This document shows positions 50,399 to 58,677 of a stretch of DNA of 64,000 bases, piece after piece. Location of the stretch: the NCBI RefSeq assembly GCF_014191495.1, contig NZ_JACHWR010000004.1, positions 124,001-188,000 of the forward strand. The letters run 5' to 3'. The number at the start of each line of letters is the position of its first letter. Within the stretch, counting starts at the first letter, position 1. The stretch comes from Nocardioides soli (GTDB taxonomy: Bacteria > Actinomycetota > Actinomycetes > Propionibacteriales > Nocardioidaceae). Below the pieces are notes generated by a model. It was not told the DNA's origin. It saw only the letters and a list, made by a program, of their open reading frames with translations, and ran no database searches. The translations under genes were made by a program, and so were the position numbers.

Positions 50399-50574
50399 GG
50401 TGCGGGGAGGTTCCGCGGCGCACGACTCGTCGGTGGTTGAGGTGCGAGGAGCGCCAGCGGCGCACGACTCGTCGGTGGTTGAGGTGCGAGGAGCGCCAGC
50501 GACGAGCCTCGAAACCACCGGACCGCACGGTGGTTGAGGTGCGAAGGCGTTCTGCGCCTGAGCCTCGAAACCAC
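50390..50574. repeat. Palindromic repeat family A cluster between hsaG and hsaF
   Basis: Half copies at about 50390-50411 and 50432-50460, full copies at 50473-50519 and 50529-50574. The units are spaced by CGCACGACTCGTC, itself repeated. The cluster fills the 211-bp gap between hsaG and hsaF, which usually lie almost adjacent. Confidence 0.9.
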
Positions 50575-50609
50575 GCGGAACCAGCAGGCCGGACCCGAAA
50601 GGCAATCTC

Positions 50610-51725
50610 ATGACCGACATCAACACCGACATCAACACCCTGGCTCGCACGTGGTCCGGCACCCACGGCAGCGACACTGAGCGGAGCCCGTGGGGCCGGC
50701 TGGATCTGCGGCTGACCGACACCTGCCTACGCGACGGGTCGCATCACAAGCGGCACCAGTTCACCGCGACCGAGTGCCGTGACATCGTCGCGGCGCTGGA
50801 CGCCTCCGGCGTACCGGTCATCGAGGTGACCCACGGCGACGGGCTGGGTGGCTCGTCGTTCAACTACGGGTTCTCCAAGACCTGGGAGCAGGAGCTCATC
50901 AAGATCGCGGCCGAGACCGCGCAGCGCGCCAAGATCGCGTTCCTGATGCTGCCCGGGGTGGGCACCAAGGACGACATCCGCGCGGCGCAGGACAACGGCG
51001 GCCAGATCTGCCGGATCGCGACCCACTGCACCGAGGCCGACACCTCGATCCAGCACTTCGGGCTCGCCCGCGAGCTCGGCCTGGAGACCGTCGGCTTCCT
51101 GATGATGAGCCACACCCAGCCGCCCGAGGTGCTCGCCAAGCAGGCCCGGATCATGGTCGACGCCGGCTGCCAGTGCGTGTACGTCGTGGACTCCGCCGGC
51201 GCCCTGATCATGGAGCAGACCGCCGACCGGGTCGCCGCGGTGGTCGCCGAGATCGGCTCGCAGACAGACGTCGGGTTCCACGGCCACGAGAACCTCGGCC
51301 TCGGCGTCGCCAACACCGTGATCGCCGCCCGCGCCGGCGCCACCCAGATCGACGGCTCCGTACGCCGCTTCGGCGCCGGGGCCGGGAACACGCCCCTGGA
51401 GGCGTTCGTCGGCGTCTGCGACAAGCTCGGCTGGACCACCGGGATCGACTTCCTCAAGATCGTCGACGCCTCCGAGGACGTCATCAAGCCCGCGATGCCC
51501 GAGGAGTGCCAGCTGGACCGGATGACCCTGATGATGGGCTACGCCGGCGTCTACTCCTCCTTCCTCAAGCACGCCGGCAACGCCGCCGACCGCTACGGCG
51601 TCTCCGGCGCCCAGATCCTCCTCGAAGCCGGCCGGCGCAAACTCATCGGCGGCCAGGAAGACCAACTCATCGACATCGCCCTCCAACTCAAAGCCGAGCA
51701 GGAGAAGGAGGCGGCGAACTCGTGA
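50610..51725 (+). CDS. hsaF: 4-hydroxy-2-oxovalerate (4-hydroxy-2-oxohexanoate) aldolase HsaF
   Basis: A 371-residue DmpG-type aldolase. TDTCLRDGSHHKRHQF gives the catalytic Arg, Asp and His (about residues 35-50), GFHGHENLGLGVANT gives the metal-binding His-x-His (about 221-223), and TQIDGSVRRFGAGAGNTPLEA follows. The C-terminal communication domain is present. It cleaves the 4-hydroxy-2-oxo acid to pyruvate and an aldehyde passed to HsaG. An N-terminal extension of about 25 residues precedes the fold. ATG 50610 follows GAAAGG. Upstream lies a repeat cluster, so it is separated from hsaG but probably still in the operon. Confidence 0.92.
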   Translation: MTDINTDINTLARTWSGTHGSDTERSPWGRLDLRLTDTCLRDGSHHKRHQFTATECRDIVAALDASGVPVIEVTHGDGLGGSSFNYGFSKTWEQELIKIAAETAQRAKIAFLMLPGVGTKDDIRAAQDNGGQICRIATHCTEADTSIQHFGLARELGLETVGFLMMSHTQPPEVLAKQARIMVDAGCQCVYVVDSAGALIMEQTADRVAAVVAEIGSQTDVGFHGHENLGLGVANTVIAARAGATQIDGSVRRFGAGAGNTPLEAFVGVCDKLGWTTGIDFLKIVDASEDVIKPAMPEECQLDRMTLMMGYAGVYSSFLKHAGNAADRYGVSGAQILLEAGRRKLIGGQEDQLIDIALQLKAEQEKEAANS

Positions 51726-51995
51726 GTGTGTGCTGGTGGGTGGCGGCCCGGTGAGGCAATGGCGGCGAACTGACGCCGTCCGACTTCGACAGCTGACAAC
51801 GCACTGCTAGTCCTCGGCTTCTGCAAACGAGGTTCCTCATCCGTCAGTTGGTTTTAACTTGCTGACGGTCGAATGCATCTAGTCGCAGCCGTCCAGCGAA
51901 CATTTGACGTGGCTTTCGCGGGTACTCGGTTGTGAGTCGAGGCCCTGTGACAACATCCCGAGCAGCCACCTGCTGACATCACGAAGAGGGCGGTA
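51726..51995. other. Gap at the left edge of a lower-GC island
   Basis: 270 bp with no supported gene. It contains an 11-bp direct repeat, GGCGGCGAACT, at 51710-51720 (the end of hsaF) and 51761-51771. An inverted repeat CCGTCAG/CTGACGG is at 51841-51847 and 51862-51868, with an AT-rich loop. No tRNA or integrase is seen. Base composition drops here and stays lower until about 57700. Confidence 0.55.
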
Positions 51996-53786
51996 ATGAC
52001 AGCGCGCGAAAGACTGATTCCGGCCCTGTTAGGCATGCTGCTGTTTGTTGGCCTTGGCCGCGAGGTTGACTCCCACTTCTGGACCGCGTGGTGGTTCTAC
52101 GTCGGCCTCGGCATCGCGGTTGCTGTCGTCTTCGTCGAACCGTTCTACGGGCGAGCACAAGACGCGATCGTTGCTGCCGTCGGTGGTGTCGGCGCATGGG
52201 CTTCTGCCGACCAAGGTCCGGTGGAGGGGCTTTGGACCGCGTACCTCGTGTTCTGTGCGGTCTTGCTGGTGTGCGGCGGCTATGCGGCCCTCGCGTCGGA
52301 AGGTGAGACCCGCGCAACTCAGGTCACCAAGCTAGCCGCAAACCACGCGTCGAAGGTGTTCGGCCGCGCGGCCGCAGTGGGTGGTGCAGCGCTAACCATT
52401 GAGGTCGTCGCTCTAGCGCGAACGGGTGACAGCAACTACATAGACCTCGCATTCGCCACTGGCCTGCTGCTCGCCTGCGTCACCCCCAACTGGGCGAAGG
52501 CACTTCGTGTTGCGTCGGGACGCGGAGACGACTCCTCTACTGCCGTTGCGGCGACAGGGCCTCGCCTGCTGCTGGTGCAGTCCTCGGGTGCATGGCAACG
52601 TGGAGAAAGGGTTCTTGTGCGGGGGTCGGTTGGATCCGCTGCCGCCTGGGTGGTCGGGGCATACCCCAGTCGTGCAGGCCGCCAGGTCGAACTGGCATTG
52701 GAGAAGGACGTTGACGAGGTATGCGCGCAGGCCTCCGCCATAGTCACTTTGGAACCAGCCGCGGAGGCCGCCTCAGAGCTAATCGGGCTCGCCGGCCCCG
52801 GCAGCACTGACACGCGTGTCTCCTTCAGTCCGATGGTCGACCTCCGCGTCGGCGAGTCAGTTCAGTTGGGCTCAGGACACGGAATAGCCCTCTATCAGGT
52901 GACGAGTCTTGGCTTGGATCGCGAGACGCGTGGATCGGCGAGCGCCGTACTGCCACACGCCGCCGCACTCCTCGTGGGTCGCCCTGAGGCAGGCTCCGTC
53001 GTCACGCGTCCGCGTCTTCCTCAACCGCACGAGCCGCTGGTGAGGGCTCAGCTCCCGCCGCAGCCGGTTCCCACCGGATACACCCGACTCGGCGTCCTTC
53101 GCGGCACGGAGATTGAGATCGGCGTTAACCACGAGATTTCACATACGGGACACTTCGCGGTCCTTGGGATGTCGGGCATGGGAAAGACCACTGCGGCTCT
53201 CGCCCTTTGTCGGGCCCTGAGCACGACGTCGTGTGTGATCGCGTTGGACACGACCGGCGAGTACCGCAATCGCCAAGGCATCCCTGTCCACATCCCCGGG
53301 TCTCCGCCCGACCCCGGATTCTGGGTGCACGAGCCGACGGGTGAACCCTCAGCGGCTGCCAAGAAGTACATCGAGACGACGATGACCGAGGCGAACGCCG
53401 AGTACGTCGTCGGTACGCCTTCGCAACGCGTCCTCCTACTCGAGGAAGCGCACGGTTTTGTCCCCGAAGGGAACATCTCGACCTTCGCCCAGCGTGACGC
53501 AACGGCGGAGTCGACGCGGTTCATCATGCAGGCCAGGAAGTTCGAGCTTCGCTTCGTGATGGTCTCGCAGCGCACGGCGGTGGTCTCCAAGTCGGCGTTG
53601 AGCCAATGCGAGAACTACGTCGTCCTGAGGACGACAGACGAGACGAGCCTCACCTACCTCGAGGCGGTCATGGGCCGAGAGGCACGCGAGGTGATGCCGC
53701 GACTGCAGAGGTATGAGGCCGTTTGCATGGGACCCGCGTTCAACGCCGACGGTCCGGTCATCATTGGTCTTGACCCTCCCCCGTGA
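51996..53786 (+). CDS. Membrane-anchored HerA/DUF87-like P-loop ATPase
   Basis: A 596-residue protein. The first about 170 residues hold four or five hydrophobic helices (e.g. FWTAWWFYVGLGIAVAVVFVE and AYLVFCAVLLVCGGYAAL). A middle beta-rich region follows (about 180-360). The C-terminal ATPase has a Walker A GMSGMGKTT at about residues 391-399, a Walker B LLLEEAH at about 477-483, and VSQRTAVVSKSALSQCENYVVLR, the HerA sensor and Arg region. HerA-family ATPases pump DNA or act with nucleases in prokaryotic immunity. The membrane part is unusual for them. It lies beside a Hachiman system in a low-GC island, so defence is a plausible role, but no partner nuclease adjoins it. Confidence 0.75.
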   Translation: MTARERLIPALLGMLLFVGLGREVDSHFWTAWWFYVGLGIAVAVVFVEPFYGRAQDAIVAAVGGVGAWASADQGPVEGLWTAYLVFCAVLLVCGGYAALASEGETRATQVTKLAANHASKVFGRAAAVGGAALTIEVVALARTGDSNYIDLAFATGLLLACVTPNWAKALRVASGRGDDSSTAVAATGPRLLLVQSSGAWQRGERVLVRGSVGSAAAWVVGAYPSRAGRQVELALEKDVDEVCAQASAIVTLEPAAEAASELIGLAGPGSTDTRVSFSPMVDLRVGESVQLGSGHGIALYQVTSLGLDRETRGSASAVLPHAAALLVGRPEAGSVVTRPRLPQPHEPLVRAQLPPQPVPTGYTRLGVLRGTEIEIGVNHEISHTGHFAVLGMSGMGKTTAALALCRALSTTSCVIALDTTGEYRNRQGIPVHIPGSPPDPGFWVHEPTGEPSAAAKKYIETTMTEANAEYVVGTPSQRVLLLEEAHGFVPEGNISTFAQRDATAESTRFIMQARKFELRFVMVSQRTAVVSKSALSQCENYVVLRTTDETSLTYLEAVMGREAREVMPRLQRYEAVCMGPAFNADGPVIIGLDPPP

Positions 53787-53872
53787 GACGAGTGGCCTTC
53801 GCACTACGACCTTCTGCGGCTATGGCGCGACCGGACGGAACGCGGCAGATCCGGATGGTGGCCGCGCGGCCA

Positions 53873-54130
53873 TCAGTCGATGATGTGCACGTCCTCAGCA
53901 TGGTGGCGGCCGTGGTCGGCCACGCCGCCGCGCCATACGAACCTGACTCGTTGGCCCTCGTCGAGAACCCGGTAGCCCGCGCCCTTGATGTCCGAGAAGT
54001 GCACGAACAGAACTTCGCCATCGTCTGCCGTGATGCGGCCGTAGCCCTTCTCCTGTTTGAACCACCGCACGGTGCCGAAGCGCTCGACTCCATCGAGGTC
54101 AGGGCGCCGCACATCGAGGTCCTTGTCCAC
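53873..54130 (-). CDS. Cold-shock-domain protein
   Basis: An 85-residue protein with one cold-shock domain. GTVRWFKQEKGYGRI carries RNP-1 and VLFVHFSDIKG carries RNP-2. The N-terminal 17 residues and the C-terminal HHAEDVHIID are not typical of the short CspA type. It is expected to bind single-stranded nucleic acid. It lies downstream of hamB on the same strand after 245 bp, flanked by 14-bp direct repeats (53842-53855 and 54198-54211). GTG at 54130 is used; a shorter start is possible. Confidence 0.75.
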   Translation of the reverse strand: MDKDLDVRRPDLDGVERFGTVRWFKQEKGYGRITADDGEVLFVHFSDIKGAGYRVLDEGQRVRFVWRGGVADHGRHHAEDVHIID

Positions 54131-54204
54131 ATGCCGATGCTACGAGCGGACGCACCCCGGCGGCCCCTGAGTTTTGCGGGTGGCAGCACTACCTCTTGCG
54201 GCAG

Positions 54205-54222
54205 ATCCGGACTCTTCCGGAT
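54205..54222 (-). terminator. Possible hairpin after hamB
   Basis: ATCCGG ACTCTT CCGGAT forms a perfect 6-bp stem with a 6-base loop, about 155 bp after the hamB stop on its strand. No T-run follows, so a terminator function is only a possibility. Confidence 0.3.
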
Positions 54223-54375
54223 GACGGCGACAGGCGGCGGAATGACGCCAGCACCGGACCTCCGACGCAAGCCTCACGAGGTGTCGTTGCTCCGCCGTGG
54301 CTGGCGGCGGAGGGGCGGGCGGATGGGAAGCAGACGTGCTCAGCCATGGAGCGCCTCCATCCTCAAGCCACGAGA

Positions 54376-56541
54376 CTAAGCAGGCGCGCTCGGACGAAGT
54401 CCATCTTGGGTCCTGATGAGCAGTTCACGCTCGAACGCGTCTGAGACGGAGCCGGGATCAACCTCAGAAAGTCGCACCAGCAGGGAGTCGAGGTCGTGGT
54501 ACGGCCGAAGCTGACCGATAAGGCTCTGCGCAGCCTGCGCAGGAAACCCGTACTCCTCCAGCACCACCACCTGGTCCGGGAGAAAGAGGTTCAGGCACTG
54601 CGCGGCGAAGACGGAGTAATCCGCACTCAGCCGCGCTTCCGCAAGCGCAGGCCGTATTAGATTCTGTACCGCGATAAGTAGTTTCGGGAAAAGGAATCCA
54701 GGCCAGTGGCGCAAGAAGTCCAGCGTCGCTTCGACCGCACCGTCGGGTTTATCGACGAACTCAGAGCGCGGGTTCGCCAGTTCCTGTTCGACGAGTGACC
54801 GCACGTCGCCGTCCAAGCTCCGGGCAAGGTTGAGTCGGAAGGTCAACTGGCTCGCGCTAGCCACCCCGTGCTGCCGGCCGCTGATCGGGTTCAAGAAGTC
54901 GACGATCAGCCGGCTCGCCAACTGCAGTTGGTCGTATGTCGGAAGACCCGCCCAAGCGAGCAGGCGCAGGTCGGTATCGGAAAGGCTGCGGACGTGCCGG
55001 ACGAGCTCAATCTGTCGAGCCGGGTCGACGCCAGCGTTCATCCTCAGAGTGTCCACCGGTACGAGATCCTGATCGAGAACGTCCCGCAGCCGTTCTCGAG
55101 AGCGCTCGGTTAGCTCATGATCCTCAAGCTGAACGAGCAGACTCTCGGGTACCTCGTCGCTCTGGGAATAGAGCGGGATGTCGACCGTAGGCAGTTGCTC
55201 ACTTGGGGGAGCGCGAAAGATGTAGACCTTGCCGACGAAGTGTCGGCGCATCCTCCCGGAGCGCCCCTTAATGTTGGCGAAGGAGAAGTAGTCAAGCGTG
55301 CGCCCATTGAGGATATGGTCGTAAACGACAACGTTCTTCGCCGTGGTGTTCACGCCCTCGATAAGCGTCGACGTGCACACGAGCCAGTCGAGCAGTCCGT
55401 CGTTGAAGGAGTCGACTTGATACTGGGCTAGCGCGCGAGGCAGTTTGCCATGGTGAATCCCGATGCCATGGCGTATCGCGCGGCCAACCAGCCAGTCGGG
55501 ATGGAACTCACGCGCAACCCACTCCGCTGCATCGTTCATCCCGTCTACCCGACGACCCAAACTCGCGTCCAGCAGGGCCGCTGCGACACTTCTCGCGGAT
55601 TCGGGGCGCGAGCAGTAGATCAGGGTCGGGCCCTCGAGGTCCTGGCACAGATCGAGCAGAGCTGCGATCCGTTCCTCGCGTCGCGGCCGCGGAAGAGTGA
55701 CCATGTCGACCGCCACAGTGGCGTAGTCCGTCGCTATGAAAGCGGCTTCAAAGAGGTCCGGAAGGCCTTCGGCGAGAGTCTGCACGTTGGGGCCGGCGAA
55801 GTAGAACGGCGCCCCCGTCTTCATCAGTCGGTGAAGGGCATGATTCAAGAGCGCTGACCTGTCCGGCTGTCCAGCGGGGATCGACAGCTTGTAGAACTCG
55901 TCGATCATGAATAGGTCAAGCTGCGGCAGCGTCTCGAGCTCAAGCAAGCGCTCTTGGGTCATGACTAGGACGTTGCGATCGCCGAGGGATTGACTAGGGT
56001 GGCTGATCACTCGGTGTCCGGAGCCTAGGCGCGACAGTCGCCGCCGCGTCTCGTCGATTAGCGCCAGGGTGGGAACCACGACGGCGACGTTGTCGAACCT
56101 GCCAGACCTCAGGACTGCGTCGAGGATGAGGCTCTTTCCGAAGCTTGTTGGCGCGCTGAGGATGACGCTGCGTCCCGACAAGAGATACCGATAGGCACGC
56201 GCCTGGACGGGGTGAAAGACGACGTCGGGGTCGGGGAAATCGAGCGGGCGATGGGCTTCCAGCGCAACGAGGTCTCCCGTCGACAGCCCGTCCAGAGCTT
56301 GGATGTAGGCGAACAGGCCCGCTTCACGCAACAGGGCTTCGAATGCTCGTTCGTTGGGGCCAAGCTGGCTCCGCAGGTCGAGCATCCGGATGAGTAGGTC
56401 TCGCGCGTTCGATACGTCGGCTCGGCCGCCGCTCAGGAGGCTAGCGATGAAACTCAACGCCTGAAATGCTTCGTCGCCGAGATCTCCGGTACTAATCCGA
56501 GCCCGCAGGGCCGGGGTGGTCAGTTCGTCGCTTGTTGCCAT
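54376..56541 (-). CDS. hamB: Hachiman anti-phage helicase HamB
   Basis: A 721-residue superfamily II helicase. Walker A SAPTSFGKS is at residues 129-137, DEFY (a DEAH-type motif II) at 214-217, and FHPVQARAYRYLLSG the preceding Q-like motif. LIYCSRP opens motif IV, GIHHGKLPRALAQ and VCTSTLIEGVNTTAKNVV give motif V, and FANIKGRSGRM gives motif VI. The DEFYK reading and the partner HamA are typical of Hachiman. In known systems HamB translocates on DNA and releases HamA to degrade DNA during phage attack. It overlaps hamA by 22 bp. Base use is less GC-rich than the steroid genes. Confidence 0.88.
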   Translation of the reverse strand: MATSDELTTPALRARISTGDLGDEAFQALSFIASLLSGGRADVSNARDLLIRMLDLRSQLGPNERAFEALLREAGLFAYIQALDGLSTGDLVALEAHRPLDFPDPDVVFHPVQARAYRYLLSGRSVILSAPTSFGKSLILDAVLRSGRFDNVAVVVPTLALIDETRRRLSRLGSGHRVISHPSQSLGDRNVLVMTQERLLELETLPQLDLFMIDEFYKLSIPAGQPDRSALLNHALHRLMKTGAPFYFAGPNVQTLAEGLPDLFEAAFIATDYATVAVDMVTLPRPRREERIAALLDLCQDLEGPTLIYCSRPESARSVAAALLDASLGRRVDGMNDAAEWVAREFHPDWLVGRAIRHGIGIHHGKLPRALAQYQVDSFNDGLLDWLVCTSTLIEGVNTTAKNVVVYDHILNGRTLDYFSFANIKGRSGRMRRHFVGKVYIFRAPPSEQLPTVDIPLYSQSDEVPESLLVQLEDHELTERSRERLRDVLDQDLVPVDTLRMNAGVDPARQIELVRHVRSLSDTDLRLLAWAGLPTYDQLQLASRLIVDFLNPISGRQHGVASASQLTFRLNLARSLDGDVRSLVEQELANPRSEFVDKPDGAVEATLDFLRHWPGFLFPKLLIAVQNLIRPALAEARLSADYSVFAAQCLNLFLPDQVVVLEEYGFPAQAAQSLIGQLRPYHDLDSLLVRLSEVDPGSVSDAFERELLIRTQDGLRPSAPA

Positions 56542-57398
56542 GCGAGCAGCCTTGCGTGAAGCGCCGACAGGAGTGCTTTCTTCGTGTGTAGCGGCACCAA
56601 GATGAGGCGAATGCGGATCTGCTCGGGCAGTTGCTTCGCGTTGAAGGCCGCGAGGCCAGCGAGGATCTCCTCGTGGAAGAGACGCCGGTAGTCGTCGGTC
56701 TCTGTTGGAGATGCGCCAGCCGCCAGATCCCCAACCCTAGTGCCCACTACCTGGCTCTCGTAGGTCAGTAGTACTGGAATGGTGACCGCATCGAAGACCT
56801 GGTCGAGACTGGTGCGTCTGTCGAGGAGAGCTGCGAGTTGTTCGTGGTGTTCCCACGTCGGGTCCAGCTTGGCGACGATCGCTGCGAACTCGCTGCGCAA
56901 GTAGTTGCGCTCGGAGTGTTCGTGGAGTTCCGAGACAACGTCGCGGATCGCGTCGGCGCGGTTGGCGTAGAACTTCACCTCGCCGAGCCACAGTTCGAGC
57001 GCTTCGCCGTCGGGAGCAACGACGTGCACGGCGTCGAACCCCTTCACCGTGTCGTTGGCTGCATCCTTGAAGAACATCTTGCTGATTGCCGGCTGGGTTT
57101 CGAAGACCTCGCGGAGGACGAGATGCAGAAGGAGTTCCCCGAACTCGCCCCGTCGCTTGTACTTGTCCGTGGTATAGATCTTGCGAACAGCCACGCCCAT
57201 TAGGTGCACGCCGGTGTCATCGCCGAAATCCGCTCGTTCTCGGTGGGTGAGCGCGAACGACGGAATCTCCTCGATCAGACGTGCAGCCAGAGCCTCCGCT
57301 CGCCATGCAGCGTTCTCGTAGCCCGCGCACAGGCCGGTGACAGATGGGCTAACGCCAAGGTCTTGGACGATCACGTTGAGGAAGGGCGGGCGCGGCAT
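56520..57398 (-). CDS. hamA: Hachiman anti-phage nuclease HamA (DUF1837)
   Basis: A 292-residue DUF1837 protein. It shows RRGEFGELLLHLVLREVF (Glu85, Glu88), FKDAANDTVKGFDAVHV (Asp122) and ELWLGEVKFY (Glu140, Lys142), which together make a PD-(D/E)xK-like nuclease core. In known Hachiman systems HamA is held inactive by HamB and degrades DNA when released. This gene is upstream of hamB on the same strand and overlaps it by 22 bp, so the two are made together. The start at 57398 gives the usual length. Confidence 0.87.
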   Translation of the reverse strand: MPRPPFLNVIVQDLGVSPSVTGLCAGYENAAWRAEALAARLIEEIPSFALTHRERADFGDDTGVHLMGVAVRKIYTTDKYKRRGEFGELLLHLVLREVFETQPAISKMFFKDAANDTVKGFDAVHVVAPDGEALELWLGEVKFYANRADAIRDVVSELHEHSERNYLRSEFAAIVAKLDPTWEHHEQLAALLDRRTSLDQVFDAVTIPVLLTYESQVVGTRVGDLAAGASPTETDDYRRLFHEEILAGLAAFNAKQLPEQIRIRLILVPLHTKKALLSALHARLLAWQQATN

Positions 57399-57711
57399 GA
57401 TAAGAGCAGAATAGGGCCATCCCTCCTACGCGGTGGCACTTCTGCGGTGAGTCTCTGCTGAACAACTGGGACCTGATCCGCGCTGCCTGCTCCGTTCGTG
57501 TTGATTTCGGGGAATGCCGGGCGTCCTGCCGTCCGGGCCGGAGCGCAGAGAGACAGCCCTCTAGTTGCACGGTGCTGCGAGCATCTATCTGGGCGGATCG
57601 ACGCGCCGTTGGAACGCCCCGATCGTCGGCCGATTCATCGCCGCTCGAACGCAGGACGGGGCAGTGCGAAACCCGGGCGCGGTTGACGGAGAAGCCTGTT
57701 AGGTTCCTCGC
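57399..57711. other. Gap at the right edge of the lower-GC island
   Basis: 313 bp between divergent hamA and the ABC transporter gene. No gene is supported. Near its right end, TAGGTT (57700-57705) can be a -10 element, six bases before the GTG at 57712, suggesting a leaderless ABC transporter message. No long direct repeat or integrase is seen that would mark the island edge. Confidence 0.5.
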
Positions 57712-58677
57712 GTGACAGCGGTGGTGGCTCGGGACCTGAGACGCAGCTTCCGTACCACCCAGGGACGACTCCGGCGCACGCGCGAGGATGTTGAGGCTGT
57801 CCGCGGTGTGTCTTTCAATGTCGAGCGTGGCGAGACCTTCGGCCTGCTCGGCCCGAACGGTGCTGGGAAGACCACGACCATCAAGATGCTGATCACGCTG
57901 TTGCTGCCCACCTCGGGCAGCGCCAGTGTCTTGGGCCTCGACGTCGTCACCGACGTGCGGGAGGTTCGCCGCCGGATCGGCTACGTGTTCGGAGGCGATC
58001 GGGGCCTCTACGACCGGCTCTCCGGGCTGGACAACCTGCGCTACTTCGCCGAGCTCTACGGCGTCGAGCCGCGCGAGCAGCGCCGGCGGATCGGAGCGTT
58101 GCTGGAACTGGTCGGCATGACCGGGCGCGAGGGTGAGCGCGTGGAGGGCTACTCCCGCGGGATGCGCCAGCGCCTGCACATCGCGCGCGGCCTACTGCAC
58201 GATCCAGACGTGGTCTTCCTCGACGAGCCGTCCATCGGCATCGACCCGGTCGGGGCCCGAGAGCTTCGCGCGACCATCGCTTCGCTCAAGGACCAGGGCA
58301 AGACGGTGCTGCTGACCACGCACTACATGTTCGAGGCCGACGAGCTCTCCGACCGGATCGCGGTGATCCGCGCGGGCGAGATCGTGGCCGAGGGCACGCC
58401 GGCCGAGCTCAAGCGGCGAGTCGCGATCGGTCGCGTCCTCGAGGTGGAGACGTACGGCGTGCCCGAGCCCGTGGTGTCTGCATTGGCGGAGTTGAGCGCG
58501 GTCCGTTCGGTCGCTGTCGAGGAGCGTGACCAGTTCCAGGTCCTGGTCCTGCAGTGTGATGCGGACTCCGACGTGACCCAAGAGGTGCTGGCCCGCCTCA
58601 GCGGCGTGCGGGTCGGCCGGGTGGGTGTCCGCGAGCCCACGCTCGAGGACGCCTACGTGCAGTTGGTGACCGCGTGA
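57712..58677 (+). CDS. ABC transporter ATP-binding protein, DrrA/ABC-2 type
   Basis: A 321-residue ATPase. Walker A GPNGAGKTT is at about residues 46-54, the signature YSRGMRQRLHIARG lies around 145, and Walker B VVFLDEPSIGID follows. TTHYMFEADEL is the H-loop region. The C-terminal 90 residues match the DrrA-type tail. It is followed immediately by two ABC-2 permease genes, so the three form an exporter of unknown substrate. GTG start is next to a -10-like element, giving a leaderless transcript. Confidence 0.9.
   Translation: MTAVVARDLRRSFRTTQGRLRRTREDVEAVRGVSFNVERGETFGLLGPNGAGKTTTIKMLITLLLPTSGSASVLGLDVVTDVREVRRRIGYVFGGDRGLYDRLSGLDNLRYFAELYGVEPREQRRRIGALLELVGMTGREGERVEGYSRGMRQRLHIARGLLHDPDVVFLDEPSIGIDPVGARELRATIASLKDQGKTVLLTTHYMFEADELSDRIAVIRAGEIVAEGTPAELKRRVAIGRVLEVETYGVPEPVVSALAELSAVRSVAVEERDQFQVLVLQCDADSDVTQEVLARLSGVRVGRVGVREPTLEDAYVQLVTA

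Noticed and set aside
51841..51868. Inverted repeat CCGTCAG/CTGACGG considered as an attachment site or a tRNA remnant
   Set aside because: The stem is only 7 bp, no tRNA fold was found and no integrase is nearby, so it is only noted in the gap description.
57684..57705. TTGACG plus TAGGTT as a standard promoter before the ABC transporter
   Set aside because: The spacing between the two hexamers is about 11 bp, too short for a standard -35/-10 pair. Only the -10 with a leaderless start was kept.
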